A DNA stretch of 64,000 nt from Pseudomonas guariconensis (GTDB lineage Bacteria > Pseudomonadota > Gammaproteobacteria > Pseudomonadales > Pseudomonadaceae). The DNA lies in NCBI RefSeq assembly GCF_015680235.1, contig NZ_JADLJL010000004.1, positions 186,001 to 250,000 of the forward strand, read 5' to 3'. Positions 24,239 through 33,144 of this stretch are shown here, piece by piece (within the stretch, counting starts at the first letter, position 1; each line of letters opens with the position of its first letter). Made by a program: the position numbers and the translations under genes. Under the pieces are notes generated by a model. It saw only the letters and a list, made by a program, of their open reading frames with translations, was not told where the DNA came from and made no database searches.

Positions 24239-25362
24239 TGCAACTGGCTTTCGTGCTCTACAAATATTTCCCCTTCGGCGGGCTGCAGCGCGACTTCATG
24301 CGCATCGCCCTGGAGTGCCAGAAGCGGGGCCACCAGATCCGGGTCTACACGTTGATCTGGGAGGGTGACATTCCACCGGGCTTCGAGGTGCTGGTGGCGC
24401 CGGTCAAGGCGCTGTTCAACCATCGGCGCAACGAGAAGCTCAGCGCCTGGATGGCCGCCGACCTTGCCAAGCGCCCGGTCGACCGCCTGATCGGCTTCAA
24501 CAAGATGCCCGGCCTGGACGTGTACTACGCCGCCGACGGCTGCTTCGAAGACAAGGCCCAGACACTGCGCGGCGGCCTGTACCGTCGCTGGGGCCGCTAC
24601 CGGCACTTCGCCGAATACGAGCGCGCGGTGTTCGCCAAGGACGCCCGCACCGAGGTGCTGATGATCTCCGAAGTGCAGCAGCCGCTGTTCATCAAGCACT
24701 ACGGCACGCCGGTGGAGCGTTTCCACCTGCTGCCACCGGGTATTTCCCAGGACCGCCGGCGCCCGGCCGACGCCGATGCGATCCGCGCCGCGTTTCGCAA
24801 GGAGTTCGGCCTGGGCGATGATGACCTGTTGCTGGTACAGATCGGCTCCGGCTTCAAGACCAAGGGCGTCGACCGCAGCCTCAAGGCCCTGGCCGCGCTG
24901 CCCTCGGCCCTGCGCAAGCGTACCCGGCTGATGGTGATCGGCCAGGACGACCCCAAGGTGTTCCAGTTGCAGAGCGCCACGCTCGGCCTGGGCGAGCAGG
25001 TGCAGTTCCTCAAGGGGCGCAGCGACATTCCGCGCTTCCTGCTCGGGGCCGACCTGCTGATCCACCCGGCGTACAACGAGAACACCGGCACCGTGCTGCT
25101 CGAGGCCCTGGTGGCCGGCCTGCCGGTATTGGTGTCCCAGGTGTGCGGCTATGCCCACTACATCGCCGAGGCCGACAGCGGCCTGGTGCTGGACGAGCCG
25201 TTCGAGCAGGAGCAGCTCAATCGCTATCTGCAGCGCATGCTCGAAGACGACCAGGCCCGTGCCAACTGGTCGCGCAACGGCTTGGCCTTCGCTGACACCG
25301 CTGACCTGTACAGCATGCCGCAGCATGCTGCCGACGTGATCCTCGGGCAGGAGGCCGCATGA
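24238..25362 (+). CDS. waaG: LPS core glucosyl/galactosaminyltransferase I, WaaG
   Basis: The product is 374 aa, taking the ATG at 24238 that overlaps the waaC stop; a TTG one codon earlier is less likely. It is a GT4 glycosyltransferase. The N-terminal donor site region is VLYKYFPFGGLQRDFMRIAL, and the C-terminal EX7E-type motif lies in HPAYNENTGTVLLEALVAGL. WaaG adds the first hexose of the outer core to heptose II (galactosamine in P. aeruginosa). The 3' end overlaps waaP by 4 bases (ATGA). Confidence 0.95.
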   Translation: MQLAFVLYKYFPFGGLQRDFMRIALECQKRGHQIRVYTLIWEGDIPPGFEVLVAPVKALFNHRRNEKLSAWMAADLAKRPVDRLIGFNKMPGLDVYYAADGCFEDKAQTLRGGLYRRWGRYRHFAEYERAVFAKDARTEVLMISEVQQPLFIKHYGTPVERFHLLPPGISQDRRRPADADAIRAAFRKEFGLGDDDLLLVQIGSGFKTKGVDRSLKALAALPSALRKRTRLMVIGQDDPKVFQLQSATLGLGEQVQFLKGRSDIPRFLLGADLLIHPAYNENTGTVLLEALVAGLPVLVSQVCGYAHYIAEADSGLVLDEPFEQEQLNRYLQRMLEDDQARANWSRNGLAFADTADLYSMPQHAADVILGQEAA

Positions 25363-26165
25363 AGTTGATACTGGCCGAACCCTTCAAACGCCTATGGGCC
25401 GGGCGCGACCCCTTCGAGGCCGTGGAAGCCTTGCAAGGCGAAGTGTTCCGTGAGCTCGAAGGCCGGCGCACCTTGCGCACCGAGGTGGACGGCGAGGGCT
25501 ATTTCGTCAAGATCCACCGTGGCATCGGTTGGGGCGAGATCTTCAAGAACCTGTTCAGCGCCAAATTGCCGGTGCTCGGTGCCGGCCAGGAGTGGCGGGC
25601 GATCCAGCGCCTGCATGAAGTCGGCGTGCCGACCATGACCGCCGTGGCCTATGGCGAGCGCGGCAGCAACCCGGCCACCCAGCATTCGTTCATCGTCACC
25701 GAAGAGCTGGCGCCGACCATCAGCCTGGAAGACTTCAGCCTCGACTGGGTCAGGCAGCCGCCGCCACCACGCCTGAAGTGGGCGCTGATCGCCGAGGTGG
25801 CGAAGATGACCGGCGGTATGCACCGTGCCGGGGTCAACCACCGCGACTGCTATATCTGCCACTTCCTGTTGCACACCGACCGGCCGGTGACGCCCGAGGA
25901 CTTGAAGCTGTCGGTGATCGACCTGCACCGCGCCCAGACCCGTGGCAGCATCACCCGCCGCTGGCGTGACAAGGACCTGGCTGCCCTGTATTTCTCGGCC
26001 CTGGACATCGGCCTGACCCGCCGCGACAAGCTGCGTTTTTTGCGCGGCTACTTCCAGCGCCCGTTGCGCCAGGTGCTGGCCGACGAGGCTGCGCTGCTCG
26101 CCTGGCTCGAACGCAAGGCGCAGAAACTCTACGATCGCAAGCAACGCTATGGGGATGCGCTCTGA
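25359..26165 (+). CDS. waaP: LPS core heptose I kinase WaaP
   Basis: The 268-aa sugar kinase of the protein-kinase fold phosphorylates heptose I of the inner core. GEGYFVKIHRGIGWGE contains the ATP-binding Lys. The catalytic segment is GVNHRDCYICHFLL (Asp in HRD), and the metal-binding Asp lies in LSVIDLHRAQ. WaaP is essential in P. aeruginosa because core phosphates bridge LPS by divalent cations. The start overlaps the waaG stop (ATGA) and the stop overlaps the next start by one base. Three further kinase-fold genes follow. Confidence 0.96.
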   Translation: MKLILAEPFKRLWAGRDPFEAVEALQGEVFRELEGRRTLRTEVDGEGYFVKIHRGIGWGEIFKNLFSAKLPVLGAGQEWRAIQRLHEVGVPTMTAVAYGERGSNPATQHSFIVTEELAPTISLEDFSLDWVRQPPPPRLKWALIAEVAKMTGGMHRAGVNHRDCYICHFLLHTDRPVTPEDLKLSVIDLHRAQTRGSITRRWRDKDLAALYFSALDIGLTRRDKLRFLRGYFQRPLRQVLADEAALLAWLERKAQKLYDRKQRYGDAL

Positions 26166-26908
26166 TGGCGGGTTGGACACTGGCTCCAGGCTACGAAGGC
26201 CTGGCGGCGGATTTCGGCAGTCTGGATGCGGTGTTCGCCCTTCAGGGCGAACGCCTGACCCGCGACCCGCTCAGCGAAGTGGTGCGCATCGAGCGCGACG
26301 GGGTCAACTACTACGTAAAGCGCTACACCGGTGCCGGCAAGGCCTTGCGCCGCTATGTGGGCCGCCCACGGATCAAGGCCGAGTGGCAGAACCTCAAGCA
26401 GTTCGCCAAATGGGATATCCCCACCGCCGAAGTGGTGGCCTATGGCCTTGAGCGCAACGGCTTGGCCTTCGGCCGCGGGGCCATGATCACCCGCGAACTG
26501 CCGCGCACCGAGGACCTCTCGGCCTTGGCCGAGCGCAAGGACCCACGCCTGGCCGACCGCGCCTGGGTCGACCATGTCAGCCGCCAGTTGGCGCGCCACA
26601 CCCGGGTGATGCACGCACATCGTTTCGCCCACAACGACCTGAAGTGGCGCAATTTGCTGGTGGACGATAACGCCACGGTGTTCTTCATCGACTGCCCCAC
26701 TGGCGATTTCTGGCGCGGCTGTCGCGCGTGCATGCTGCGCCACCGCCTGATCAAGGACCTGGCGTGCCTGGACAAGGTTGCCAAATACCACCTGTCATCG
26801 ACCCAACGCCTGCGTTTCTACCTGCAATACCGTGAACAGAAACGGCTCACGGCCAAGGACAAGCAGTGCATCCGCCAGGTGGTGAGCTTTTTCGAGGGAA
26901 GGGAATGA
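26165..26908 (+). CDS. wapP: LPS core kinase-like protein (WapP/InaA family)
   Basis: The 247-aa kinase fold is related to WaaP. The ATP-site Lys lies in GVNYYVKRYTGAGKA, the catalytic loop is FAHNDLKWRNLLVDD (HND in place of HRD), and the metal-binding Asp is in VFFIDCPTGDFWRG. By position it corresponds to P. aeruginosa PA5008 (wapP), which has been proposed to phosphorylate heptose II. The gene overlaps both neighbours by 1-4 bases, so it is co-translated with waaP. The exact phosphorylation site is not deducible here. Confidence 0.82.
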   Translation: MAGWTLAPGYEGLAADFGSLDAVFALQGERLTRDPLSEVVRIERDGVNYYVKRYTGAGKALRRYVGRPRIKAEWQNLKQFAKWDIPTAEVVAYGLERNGLAFGRGAMITRELPRTEDLSALAERKDPRLADRAWVDHVSRQLARHTRVMHAHRFAHNDLKWRNLLVDDNATVFFIDCPTGDFWRGCRACMLRHRLIKDLACLDKVAKYHLSSTQRLRFYLQYREQKRLTAKDKQCIRQVVSFFEGRE

Positions 26909-27657
26909 CCGACTACCTGGCCAGCGCCGACCAGGCGCTGCTGCAACGTCATGGCTTGAACGACTTCGAGGCGCTGTGGGCGCTGCAACTGGATGCCGTG
27001 GATGAGCCCAACACCGGCCGTGGCGGCTGGAGCAGCGTCTTCCGCCTGGAGCTCGAGGGCAAGGGTTTCTACCTCAAGCGCCAGAGCGACTACCTCACCC
27101 GCACCCTGCACCGCCCCTTCGGTGAGCCGACCTTCGCGCGAGAATTTCGTAACATCAGCCGTTACCAGAAGCTGAAGATCCCCGCCTTGCAGGCGGTGTT
27201 CTATGGTGAACGCAAGGGTAACGGCCAGCACCGGGCCATCCTCATGACCCGAGCACTGGACGACTGGCGTGACCTGGACAGCCTGCTGGCCCAGTGGCCC
27301 CAGCTTGAAGCCGCCAGCCGCCTGGGTATCCTCCAGGCCTGTGGCCAGCTGGCCCGTACTCTGCACGCGGCAGGCCAGGTGCATGGCTGTTTCTATCCCA
27401 AGCACATCTTCCTGCGCGAACGTCGCGAAGGCTGGCAGGCTCAACTGATCGACCTGGAAAAGACCCGTCCGCTGCTGTTCGGCATGCGTGACCGGCTCAA
27501 GGACCTCGAGCCTTTGCTGCGCCGAGCGGGCGCCTGGAGCGAGGTGGATGTGCGCAACCTGTTGGCGGCCTACCTTGAACAGCCGGTAGACAGTACGCTG
27601 GTCGATAGCTGGCTGCAGCGCCTGGTGCGCCGCCGCCGTGAAAAGGAGGCGCGCTGA
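26905..27657 (+). CDS. wapQ: LPS core kinase-like protein (WapQ-like)
   Basis: The product is 250 aa from the ATG at 26905, which overlaps the preceding stop and has GGGAA just upstream. It has the kinase/InaA fold. The Lys region is GKGFYLKRQSDYLTRTLHRP. The loop region GQVHGCFYPKHIFLRE lacks the usual HxD and has HGCFYPKH instead, so activity is less certain than for WaaP. The metal-site Asp appears as QLIDLEKTRPLLFG. The position matches P. aeruginosa PA5007 (wapQ). It may act on heptose II or be a structural partner. Confidence 0.75.
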   Translation: MTDYLASADQALLQRHGLNDFEALWALQLDAVDEPNTGRGGWSSVFRLELEGKGFYLKRQSDYLTRTLHRPFGEPTFAREFRNISRYQKLKIPALQAVFYGERKGNGQHRAILMTRALDDWRDLDSLLAQWPQLEAASRLGILQACGQLARTLHAAGQVHGCFYPKHIFLRERREGWQAQLIDLEKTRPLLFGMRDRLKDLEPLLRRAGAWSEVDVRNLLAAYLEQPVDSTLVDSWLQRLVRRRREKEAR

Positions 27658-29099
27658 TGCAACTGTCCGAACTGAAGAACGCTGGGCGCAACCCATCGCT
27701 ACCCCTGACCGTGACGTTGGCCGACGCTGCCGGCAGTGCCGACCTGCAGCTGCTTAGCCTGCTGCGTGTGCTGCCGGGCCAGCGCTATGTCGGCGCTGGC
27801 ATCTGGCGCGGCACACCCGTACTGGCCAAGTTGCTGGTGGGCAGCAATGCCGCCCGCCACTTCCAGCGTGAGCTGGAGGGCGTGAAGCTGCTGGCCGGCC
27901 AGGGTCTCACGACCCCGCAACTGCTGGCCGACGGCCTCAAGGAAGGCGAGGGCGGCTGGCTGCTGTTCGAATTCCTCGATGGCGCGCAGAGCCTTGCCGA
28001 CGCCTGGGCCGATGTCGAAAACCTGCCGGTGCTGGCCGACGAGCAGCAACTGGTATTGGGCGAAGCGCTGGCGGCTGTGGCGCAGATGCACGCCAAGGGC
28101 CTGTGGCAGGAAGACCTGCACCTGGACAACCTGCTGCGCCATGGCGGCCAGCTGTACCTGATCGATGGCGCGGGTATCAAGGCCGAAGCCCCGGGGCAGC
28201 AGCTGTCGCGCCAGAAAGTGCTGGAGAACCTGGGCGTACTGTTCGCCCAATTGCCCAAGCGCCTGGAGCCGTTCATCGAAGAGCTGCTGGTGCATTACCT
28301 GCTGGCCAACGCCGAACATGCCTTGCCGCTGGAGGCATTGCAGAAGCAGATCGACAAGGTGCGCAACTGGCGCCTGAAGGACTACCTGGAAAAGGCCGGG
28401 CGCGAGTGCACACTGTTCAGCGTCGAGCGCAGCCTGTCCGGGTTGCGGGCGGTTCGCCGGCCTGAGCGCGAGGCCCTGTTGCCGGTACTGGAGCAGGCCG
28501 ATGCGCTGATCGACGAAGGCCACCTGTACAAGACCGGTGGCGCGGCCAGCGTGGCGCGTATCGAGTTGGGTAGCCGCACCCTGGTGCTCAAGCGCTACAA
28601 CATCAAGAACACCGCCCACTGGTTCAAGCGCTTCTGGCGCCCGAGCCGCGCCTGGCATTCATGGATCGAAGGCCACCGCCTGGAGTTCCTCGACATTCCC
28701 ACGCCACGGCCGCTGGCAGTGCTGGAACAGCGGGTGATGGGCCTGCGCAGCCGCGCCTACCTGGTGACCGAGTATGTCGACGGGCCGGACCTGATCGAGT
28801 GCTTCGGGCCCTACGTGGAAAGCGGCGATGCGCCGCAGGAGCAGGTGCAGGCCTTGGTGCACCTGATGCAGCAGCTGATTCGCGAACGTATCAGTCATGG
28901 CGACTTCAAGGGCCACAACCTGTTCTGGAAGGATGGCCAATGGTCGCTGATCGACCTGGATGCCATGTGCCAGCACGCCACCCAGCTGAGCTTCGCCCCG
29001 GCCTACGCCCGGGACCGGGCACGGATGCTGCGTAACTGGCCCAGTGGCAGTGCGCTGCATCGGCGGCTGGATGAGCTGTTGCCGCGGTTGGGCGAATAA
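27657..29099 (+). CDS. Tandem double kinase-fold protein, last gene of LPS core operon
   Basis: The 480-aa protein carries two kinase-like domains head to tail. Domain 1 (~1-240) has ATP-site Lys in TPVLAKLLVG, catalytic loop EDLHLDNLLRHGG and metal Asp in LYLIDGAGI. Domain 2 (~270-480) has LVLKRYNIKN, SHGDFKGHNLFW and SLIDLDAM. Both keep Lys, catalytic Asp and metal Asp, so both could be active. The position matches P. aeruginosa PA5006, uncharacterised as far as I know. Its ATG overlaps the previous stop by one base. It ends the operon; a REP pair follows, and the carbamoyltransferase and outer-core genes that I recall following in P. aeruginosa are absent. Confidence 0.82.
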   Translation: MQLSELKNAGRNPSLPLTVTLADAAGSADLQLLSLLRVLPGQRYVGAGIWRGTPVLAKLLVGSNAARHFQRELEGVKLLAGQGLTTPQLLADGLKEGEGGWLLFEFLDGAQSLADAWADVENLPVLADEQQLVLGEALAAVAQMHAKGLWQEDLHLDNLLRHGGQLYLIDGAGIKAEAPGQQLSRQKVLENLGVLFAQLPKRLEPFIEELLVHYLLANAEHALPLEALQKQIDKVRNWRLKDYLEKAGRECTLFSVERSLSGLRAVRRPEREALLPVLEQADALIDEGHLYKTGGAASVARIELGSRTLVLKRYNIKNTAHWFKRFWRPSRAWHSWIEGHRLEFLDIPTPRPLAVLEQRVMGLRSRAYLVTEYVDGPDLIECFGPYVESGDAPQEQVQALVHLMQQLIRERISHGDFKGHNLFWKDGQWSLIDLDAMCQHATQLSFAPAYARDRARMLRNWPSGSALHRRLDELLPRLGE

Positions 29100-29103
29100 A
29101 CAA

Positions 29104-29200
29104 GGGGCGGCCCGGCAGCCCTTTCGCGGCACAAGGCCGGGTGCGCCTGGTTCGTGTAGGAGCGGCCTTGTGCCGCGAAAGGGCCGCAAGGCGGCCCCCT
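29104..29200. repeat. REP pair, inverted (GCGGCCTTGTGCCGC type)
   Basis: CCTTTCGCGGCACAAGGCCG and TGTAGGAGCGGCCTTGTGCC are followed by GGGCCGCAAGGCGGCCCC. It lies between convergent genes. Confidence 0.85.
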
Positions 29201-29206
29201 AGCCCC

Positions 29207-29383
29207 TCACTTCGACCACAGCCCCCGAAGCCCCAGCACCGCCGGTACCCCCAGCCCTACCCACGCCAGCACATCCCACCCGCCGTCCCCCAGCAAGGCG
29301 GCGAACAGCCCGCCAGCACCAAGCACGGCAATCACTACAGGCCAGGCAAAGATCCGCCGCGTCGGTTGCGACCTGTGGCTCAT
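29207..29383 (-). CDS. Small two-helix membrane protein, downstream partner of PepSY protein
   Basis: The product is 58 aa from the ATG at 29383, with an excellent GGAGGTGA ribosome site. The ATG overlaps the TGA of the PepSY gene (ATGA). Residues 11-28 (IFAWPVVIAVLGAGGLFAAL) and ~36-55 (VLAWVGLGVPAVLGLRGLW) form two membrane segments after a basic N-terminus. I do not recognise a named family. Coupling to the PepSY membrane protein suggests it is an accessory of the iron-uptake module. Confidence 0.75.
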   Translation of the reverse strand: MSHRSQPTRRIFAWPVVIAVLGAGGLFAALLGDGGWDVLAWVGLGVPAVLGLRGLWSK

Positions 29384-30492
29384 GCCGTCACCTCCCGAGC
29401 CTTGCGCTGCTTGCCCCACCACAGGTACACCCCGCTGCCGAGCACGATGATGGTCAGCACGTCGAGCACCGCCCAGAGAATCTGCATCGGCCGTCCGCCA
29501 TAGTCGCCAAAGTGCAACGGTTGTGACAGGAGCATGGTGTCCATGTACCAGGGCCTTTCACCGACGGCCGTGACTGCCAGCGTGCGGGCGTCGATCAACA
29601 CCGGGGTCAGCAAGTGCGACGTCAGGTGCGTGGCGCCTTTCATAAACACCGCATAGTGGTGCTCGCTGGAAAACCGTGTGCCTGGGAAGGCGATGAAGTC
29701 CGGCTGCATGCCAGGCGCGGCCTGGGTGGCGATGTCCAGCAGACGGCTGGCCGACGCGCGTTCGGTGAGCGGCGGGGCATCGTGATAGGGAGCGACCATC
29801 GCGGCCAAGCTGTCGTTGCGCCAGGCGGCGATGACCAGGTCGGAGAGGGCATTGATCACACCAGTGACCCCAACCACCAATGCCCAGGTGAGGGTGACGA
29901 CGCCGATCAGGTTGTGCAGGTCGAGCCAGCGCAACCGGCGCGAGCGATCGTTGCGCACCGTCGCGAACTTCAGGCGGCGCATGAAGGGGGCGTAGAGGAT
30001 GGTGCCGGAGATGATCGCCAGTACGAACAATACCCCCATGAACGCCAGCACCAGCTTGCCCGGCAGGCCAGCGAACATGTCCACGTGCAGGCGCAGCATG
30101 GTCATCATGAAGCCGCCGTTGGCTGCAGGCATGGCAACGGCCTCGCCGGTGCGGGCATCGAGCATGAAGGTATGCGACGAATTCGGCTCGGTGCCGGCCG
30201 TGGCAGCAGTGATGGCGATTACGCCGTTGCGATCGTCCTCGTCGTAGCCGAAATACTGCACCACTTCACCGGGGCGATGCGCCTGGGCCTTGAGCACCAG
30301 CTGCTGCAGGTCCAGGTGCGGGGTATCGGCAGGCATTCCACGCAGCACGGGGGCGTCGCCCAGCAGGTGCTCCAGCTCGTGGTGGAAGATCAGCGGCAGG
30401 CCGGTCAGGGCCAGCAACAGCAGGAACAAGGTGCAGACCAGGCTGCTCCAGGTGTGGATCACCGACCAGCGGCGGATGGTTTGGCTTTTCAT
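29380..30492 (-). CDS. PepSY-domain inner-membrane protein (PiuB-like)
   Basis: The 370-aa protein has four predicted membrane helices: residues ~14-35 (TWSSLVCTLFLLLLALTGLP), ~155-175 (LVLAFMGVLFVLAIISGTIL), ~205-225 and ~335-360. PepSY-type periplasmic segments lie between. Proteins of this family commonly accompany TonB siderophore receptors and several act as periplasmic or inner-membrane reductases that release iron from siderophores (FpvG is one example). Here it lies downstream of the receptor gene on the same strand, across a REP block. Reductase activity is inferred from context, not from a visible cofactor site. Confidence 0.85.
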   Translation of the reverse strand: MKSQTIRRWSVIHTWSSLVCTLFLLLLALTGLPLIFHHELEHLLGDAPVLRGMPADTPHLDLQQLVLKAQAHRPGEVVQYFGYDEDDRNGVIAITAATAGTEPNSSHTFMLDARTGEAVAMPAANGGFMMTMLRLHVDMFAGLPGKLVLAFMGVLFVLAIISGTILYAPFMRRLKFATVRNDRSRRLRWLDLHNLIGVVTLTWALVVGVTGVINALSDLVIAAWRNDSLAAMVAPYHDAPPLTERASASRLLDIATQAAPGMQPDFIAFPGTRFSSEHHYAVFMKGATHLTSHLLTPVLIDARTLAVTAVGERPWYMDTMLLSQPLHFGDYGGRPMQILWAVLDVLTIIVLGSGVYLWWGKQRKAREVTA

Positions 30493-30519
30493 CGTGGTTT
30501 CCGAAAGGTGCTAGCGACG

Positions 30520-30611
30520 CAATCGCGGGACAAGCCCGCTCCCACAGACGGCATACACCCCACTTCTGTAGGAGCGGCCTTGCGCCGCGAAAGGGCCGCG
30601 CAGCGGCCCCC
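30520..30611. repeat. Two REPs of different families between receptor and PepSY genes
   Basis: AATCGCGGGACAAGCCCGCT (GCGGGCTTGTCCCGC family, inverted) and CTGTAGGAGCGGCCTTGCGC (GCGGCC family), then GGGCCGCGCAGCGGCCCC. The block ends 6 nt before the receptor stop codon. Confidence 0.8.
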
Positions 30612-30616
30612 GTTAC

Positions 30617-33049
30617 TCAGAACTTGTAGGTAGCGCTGGCCACGACGCTGCGCTGATCCCCGTAATAGCAGTAATACGCGTCACAGGTGGAGATGTAGTC
30701 CTTGTCCAGCAGGTTGGTGGCATTGAGCGCTACCGAGGCCCCCTTGAGGCTGTTGTCCAGGCGCCCGAGGTCGTAGTGCACGGCCGCATCGAACACCGTG
30801 TACGCATTGGCCTTGCCCAGCCAGGTATTGCCTTGATCGCCATAGGTATTGCCGGTGTAGCGCGCGCCGAGACCGATCCCGAAGCCGTCCAGCACGCCGG
30901 TGTGCCAGGTGTAGTCGGCCCACAGCGAGGCTTGTTGGTTGGGCATCAACTGCAGGCGGTTGCCTTTGTACAGGCCATCCTGCACTTCGGACTTGGCCAA
31001 GGTGTAGGCGGCGACCACCTTCAGGTTCTCGGTCACATCGGAGACGGCTTCGAGTTCGAGACCTCGCACCTTTACTTCGCCGGTCTGGCTGGTAACGGTC
31101 ACGCTGCCCACGTTATTGGTGACCGAGACGTTTTTCTGTGTCAGGTCGTAGACAGCTGCAGACAGCAAGGTGTTGGAGCCTGGGGGCTGGTATTTGATGC
31201 CCAGCTCCCATTGCTTGCCTTCGGTCGGCTTGAACGACTTCACCGGGTCGGCCGAGGCATTGCTGGTCGGCTGGAACGACTCGGCATAGGACAAATAGGG
31301 CACGAAGCCCGAATCGAACACGTAGCTGATAGCCGCGTTGCCACTGAAGTTGCTGTCGCGCTCGGTATTGGTGGCATCGCCCTTGTTGAAGAACGTGGTG
31401 CCGGTATGCACCCAGTCCTCACGCCCGCCCAAGGTCAGGCGCCAGTTGCCGAGGGCCATCTGGTCCTGAATGTAGACGCCGGTCTGGCGGGTCTTCTGGT
31501 TGTAGTCGTAAAAGGCCGAGGAGCGTGGCGGGCGAGTGATCGGCGCGCCGTACACTGGGTCGTTGACGTTGCTGTCCGGGACGTTGAAGTCGTAGATCGC
31601 CAAGTAGTTGGTATTGGTGCGCTGGTGGTCCAGGCCGATCAGCAGGGTGTGGCTGATGTCGCCGGTGGTGAAGTCGCCCTGGAAGTTGTTGTCCACGGCG
31701 AACTGGCTGATGTCTTCGTCGACATTGGTCGACATGCGTTTGACATTGCCCAGGTCGTCTACCGGCGGGTTGGATGTGTTGTAGGCGTTGACCGTGATCG
31801 TCTGGAACGCCAGGTCCGACTTGGTGTAGCGCAGGTTCTGGCGGAACTGCCAGACGTCATTGATGCGGTGTTCGAAAGCGTAGCCCAGCGCGTAATAGGT
31901 GCGGTCGTAGAACTCGTAGTTCGGGTCGCCCAGGTTCTTATGGTGGGAGACCTTGCCGAACGGCATGTCGATCTTGGTGCCCTGGATCGGGCGGAACTGG
32001 CTGGTGACCCCGGTATCGTCGCGGGTGAACTGGGTCAGGAAGGTCAGGGAGGTGTCTTCGTCGATGTTCCAGGTCAGGCTGGGCGCGAGGTTGTAGCGCT
32101 TGTCGTCGACGTGGTCGATCTGCGTGCCACCGTCGCGAAGCACGCCACTGAGGCTATAGAGGAACTGGCCTTGGTCGTCGAGCTTGCCGGTGCTGGCGAA
32201 GTTGATCTGGCGGTGGTTGTCGCTGCCGTATTGGAGCTGGATTTCCTGGCGGCTTTCGGCCTGTGGCCGGCGGCTGACCATATCCAGCAAGCCACCCGGG
32301 GGTGTCTGGCCATAGATCGATGATGCCGGGCCGCGCAGCAGGGCGAGGCGGTCAAGGTTCCAGGTTTCGGCCTTGGGGTTGGCATACACACCGCGGGGCA
32401 GCGGCAGGCCATCAAGGAACTGGGTCGGCTCGAAGCCGCGCACACGCATCCAGTCATAGCGCTTGTCGCTGCCGAAACTGGCAGAGACGATCCCGGGCAT
32501 GTAGCGCACGGCGTCATCGAGGCTGTTCACGCCGCGGTCGTCCATTTGCTGGCGGGTGGCGACGGAAATCGAGCGGGGCACTTCGACCAGCGCGGTATCG
32601 GTCTTGGTACCTGAGGCGGTGCGCGTCGCGACGTAGCCATCCACCGGGCCCCACGCCGTTTCGTAGTGGCTGCTGGCATTGATCGCCGTCTCCGGCAGCG
32701 CCAGGGTACCGTCGGGTGCGGCCACCAGGCTGTAGCTCCCGACGCTGCTCTGCTGCAACTGCAACCCGGTACCGCGCAGGGCGGCCTGCAAGGCGCCGAG
32801 GGCATCGTACTGGCCGCTGACCGGGGCCGAGCTGCGCCCGCCCACCAAGGCCGGGTCCAGGGCCAGAGCGATGCCGGCTTGGCTGGCGATCTGGTTCAAG
32901 GTACTGGCCAACGGGGCGCTGGGCAGGTCATAGGCACGCAGGGCCGACTGCTCGGCGGCCTGCAGGGCAGGGCTTGCAAGCGGGGTAGCCAGGGCGATGG
33001 CCAGGGCCATCAGGCTGGGGCGCAGGAAACAATCAACGGCACGGGGCAT
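30617..33049 (-). CDS. TonB-dependent siderophore receptor with N-terminal signalling (STN) domain
   Basis: The product is an 810-aa outer-membrane protein. The signal peptide ends near residue 32 (SPALQAA). The STN signalling domain (~38-110) contains LPSAPLASTLNQIASQAGIA. The plug domain (~150-260) has VEVPRSISVATRQQMDDRGV and RGFEPTQFLDGLPLPRG. A 22-strand barrel ends in the terminal aromatic YKF. The STN domain means that ligand binding is relayed to the FecR-like protein encoded just upstream (33292-34248), which controls the ECF sigma at 34245-34763. It resembles the FpvA/FoxA/FiuA class; a ferrichrome or other hydroxamate ligand is possible but not provable here. Confidence 0.93.
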   Translation of the reverse strand: MPRAVDCFLRPSLMALAIALATPLASPALQAAEQSALRAYDLPSAPLASTLNQIASQAGIALALDPALVGGRSSAPVSGQYDALGALQAALRGTGLQLQQSSVGSYSLVAAPDGTLALPETAINASSHYETAWGPVDGYVATRTASGTKTDTALVEVPRSISVATRQQMDDRGVNSLDDAVRYMPGIVSASFGSDKRYDWMRVRGFEPTQFLDGLPLPRGVYANPKAETWNLDRLALLRGPASSIYGQTPPGGLLDMVSRRPQAESRQEIQLQYGSDNHRQINFASTGKLDDQGQFLYSLSGVLRDGGTQIDHVDDKRYNLAPSLTWNIDEDTSLTFLTQFTRDDTGVTSQFRPIQGTKIDMPFGKVSHHKNLGDPNYEFYDRTYYALGYAFEHRINDVWQFRQNLRYTKSDLAFQTITVNAYNTSNPPVDDLGNVKRMSTNVDEDISQFAVDNNFQGDFTTGDISHTLLIGLDHQRTNTNYLAIYDFNVPDSNVNDPVYGAPITRPPRSSAFYDYNQKTRQTGVYIQDQMALGNWRLTLGGREDWVHTGTTFFNKGDATNTERDSNFSGNAAISYVFDSGFVPYLSYAESFQPTSNASADPVKSFKPTEGKQWELGIKYQPPGSNTLLSAAVYDLTQKNVSVTNNVGSVTVTSQTGEVKVRGLELEAVSDVTENLKVVAAYTLAKSEVQDGLYKGNRLQLMPNQQASLWADYTWHTGVLDGFGIGLGARYTGNTYGDQGNTWLGKANAYTVFDAAVHYDLGRLDNSLKGASVALNATNLLDKDYISTCDAYYCYYGDQRSVVASATYKF

Positions 33050-33144
33050 GCAGCGGCTCCTCGACGGATAAGTGCTAGTTGCTTCCTTGCCGAGCGAAAC
33101 TGGAAAAGTGACAGGGGGCTGTCGAAAAATGTGGAAGGTTGGGG

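Noticed and set aside
30776..32323. 515-codon plus-strand frame
   Set aside because: Antisense to the TonB receptor; no domain or ribosome site.
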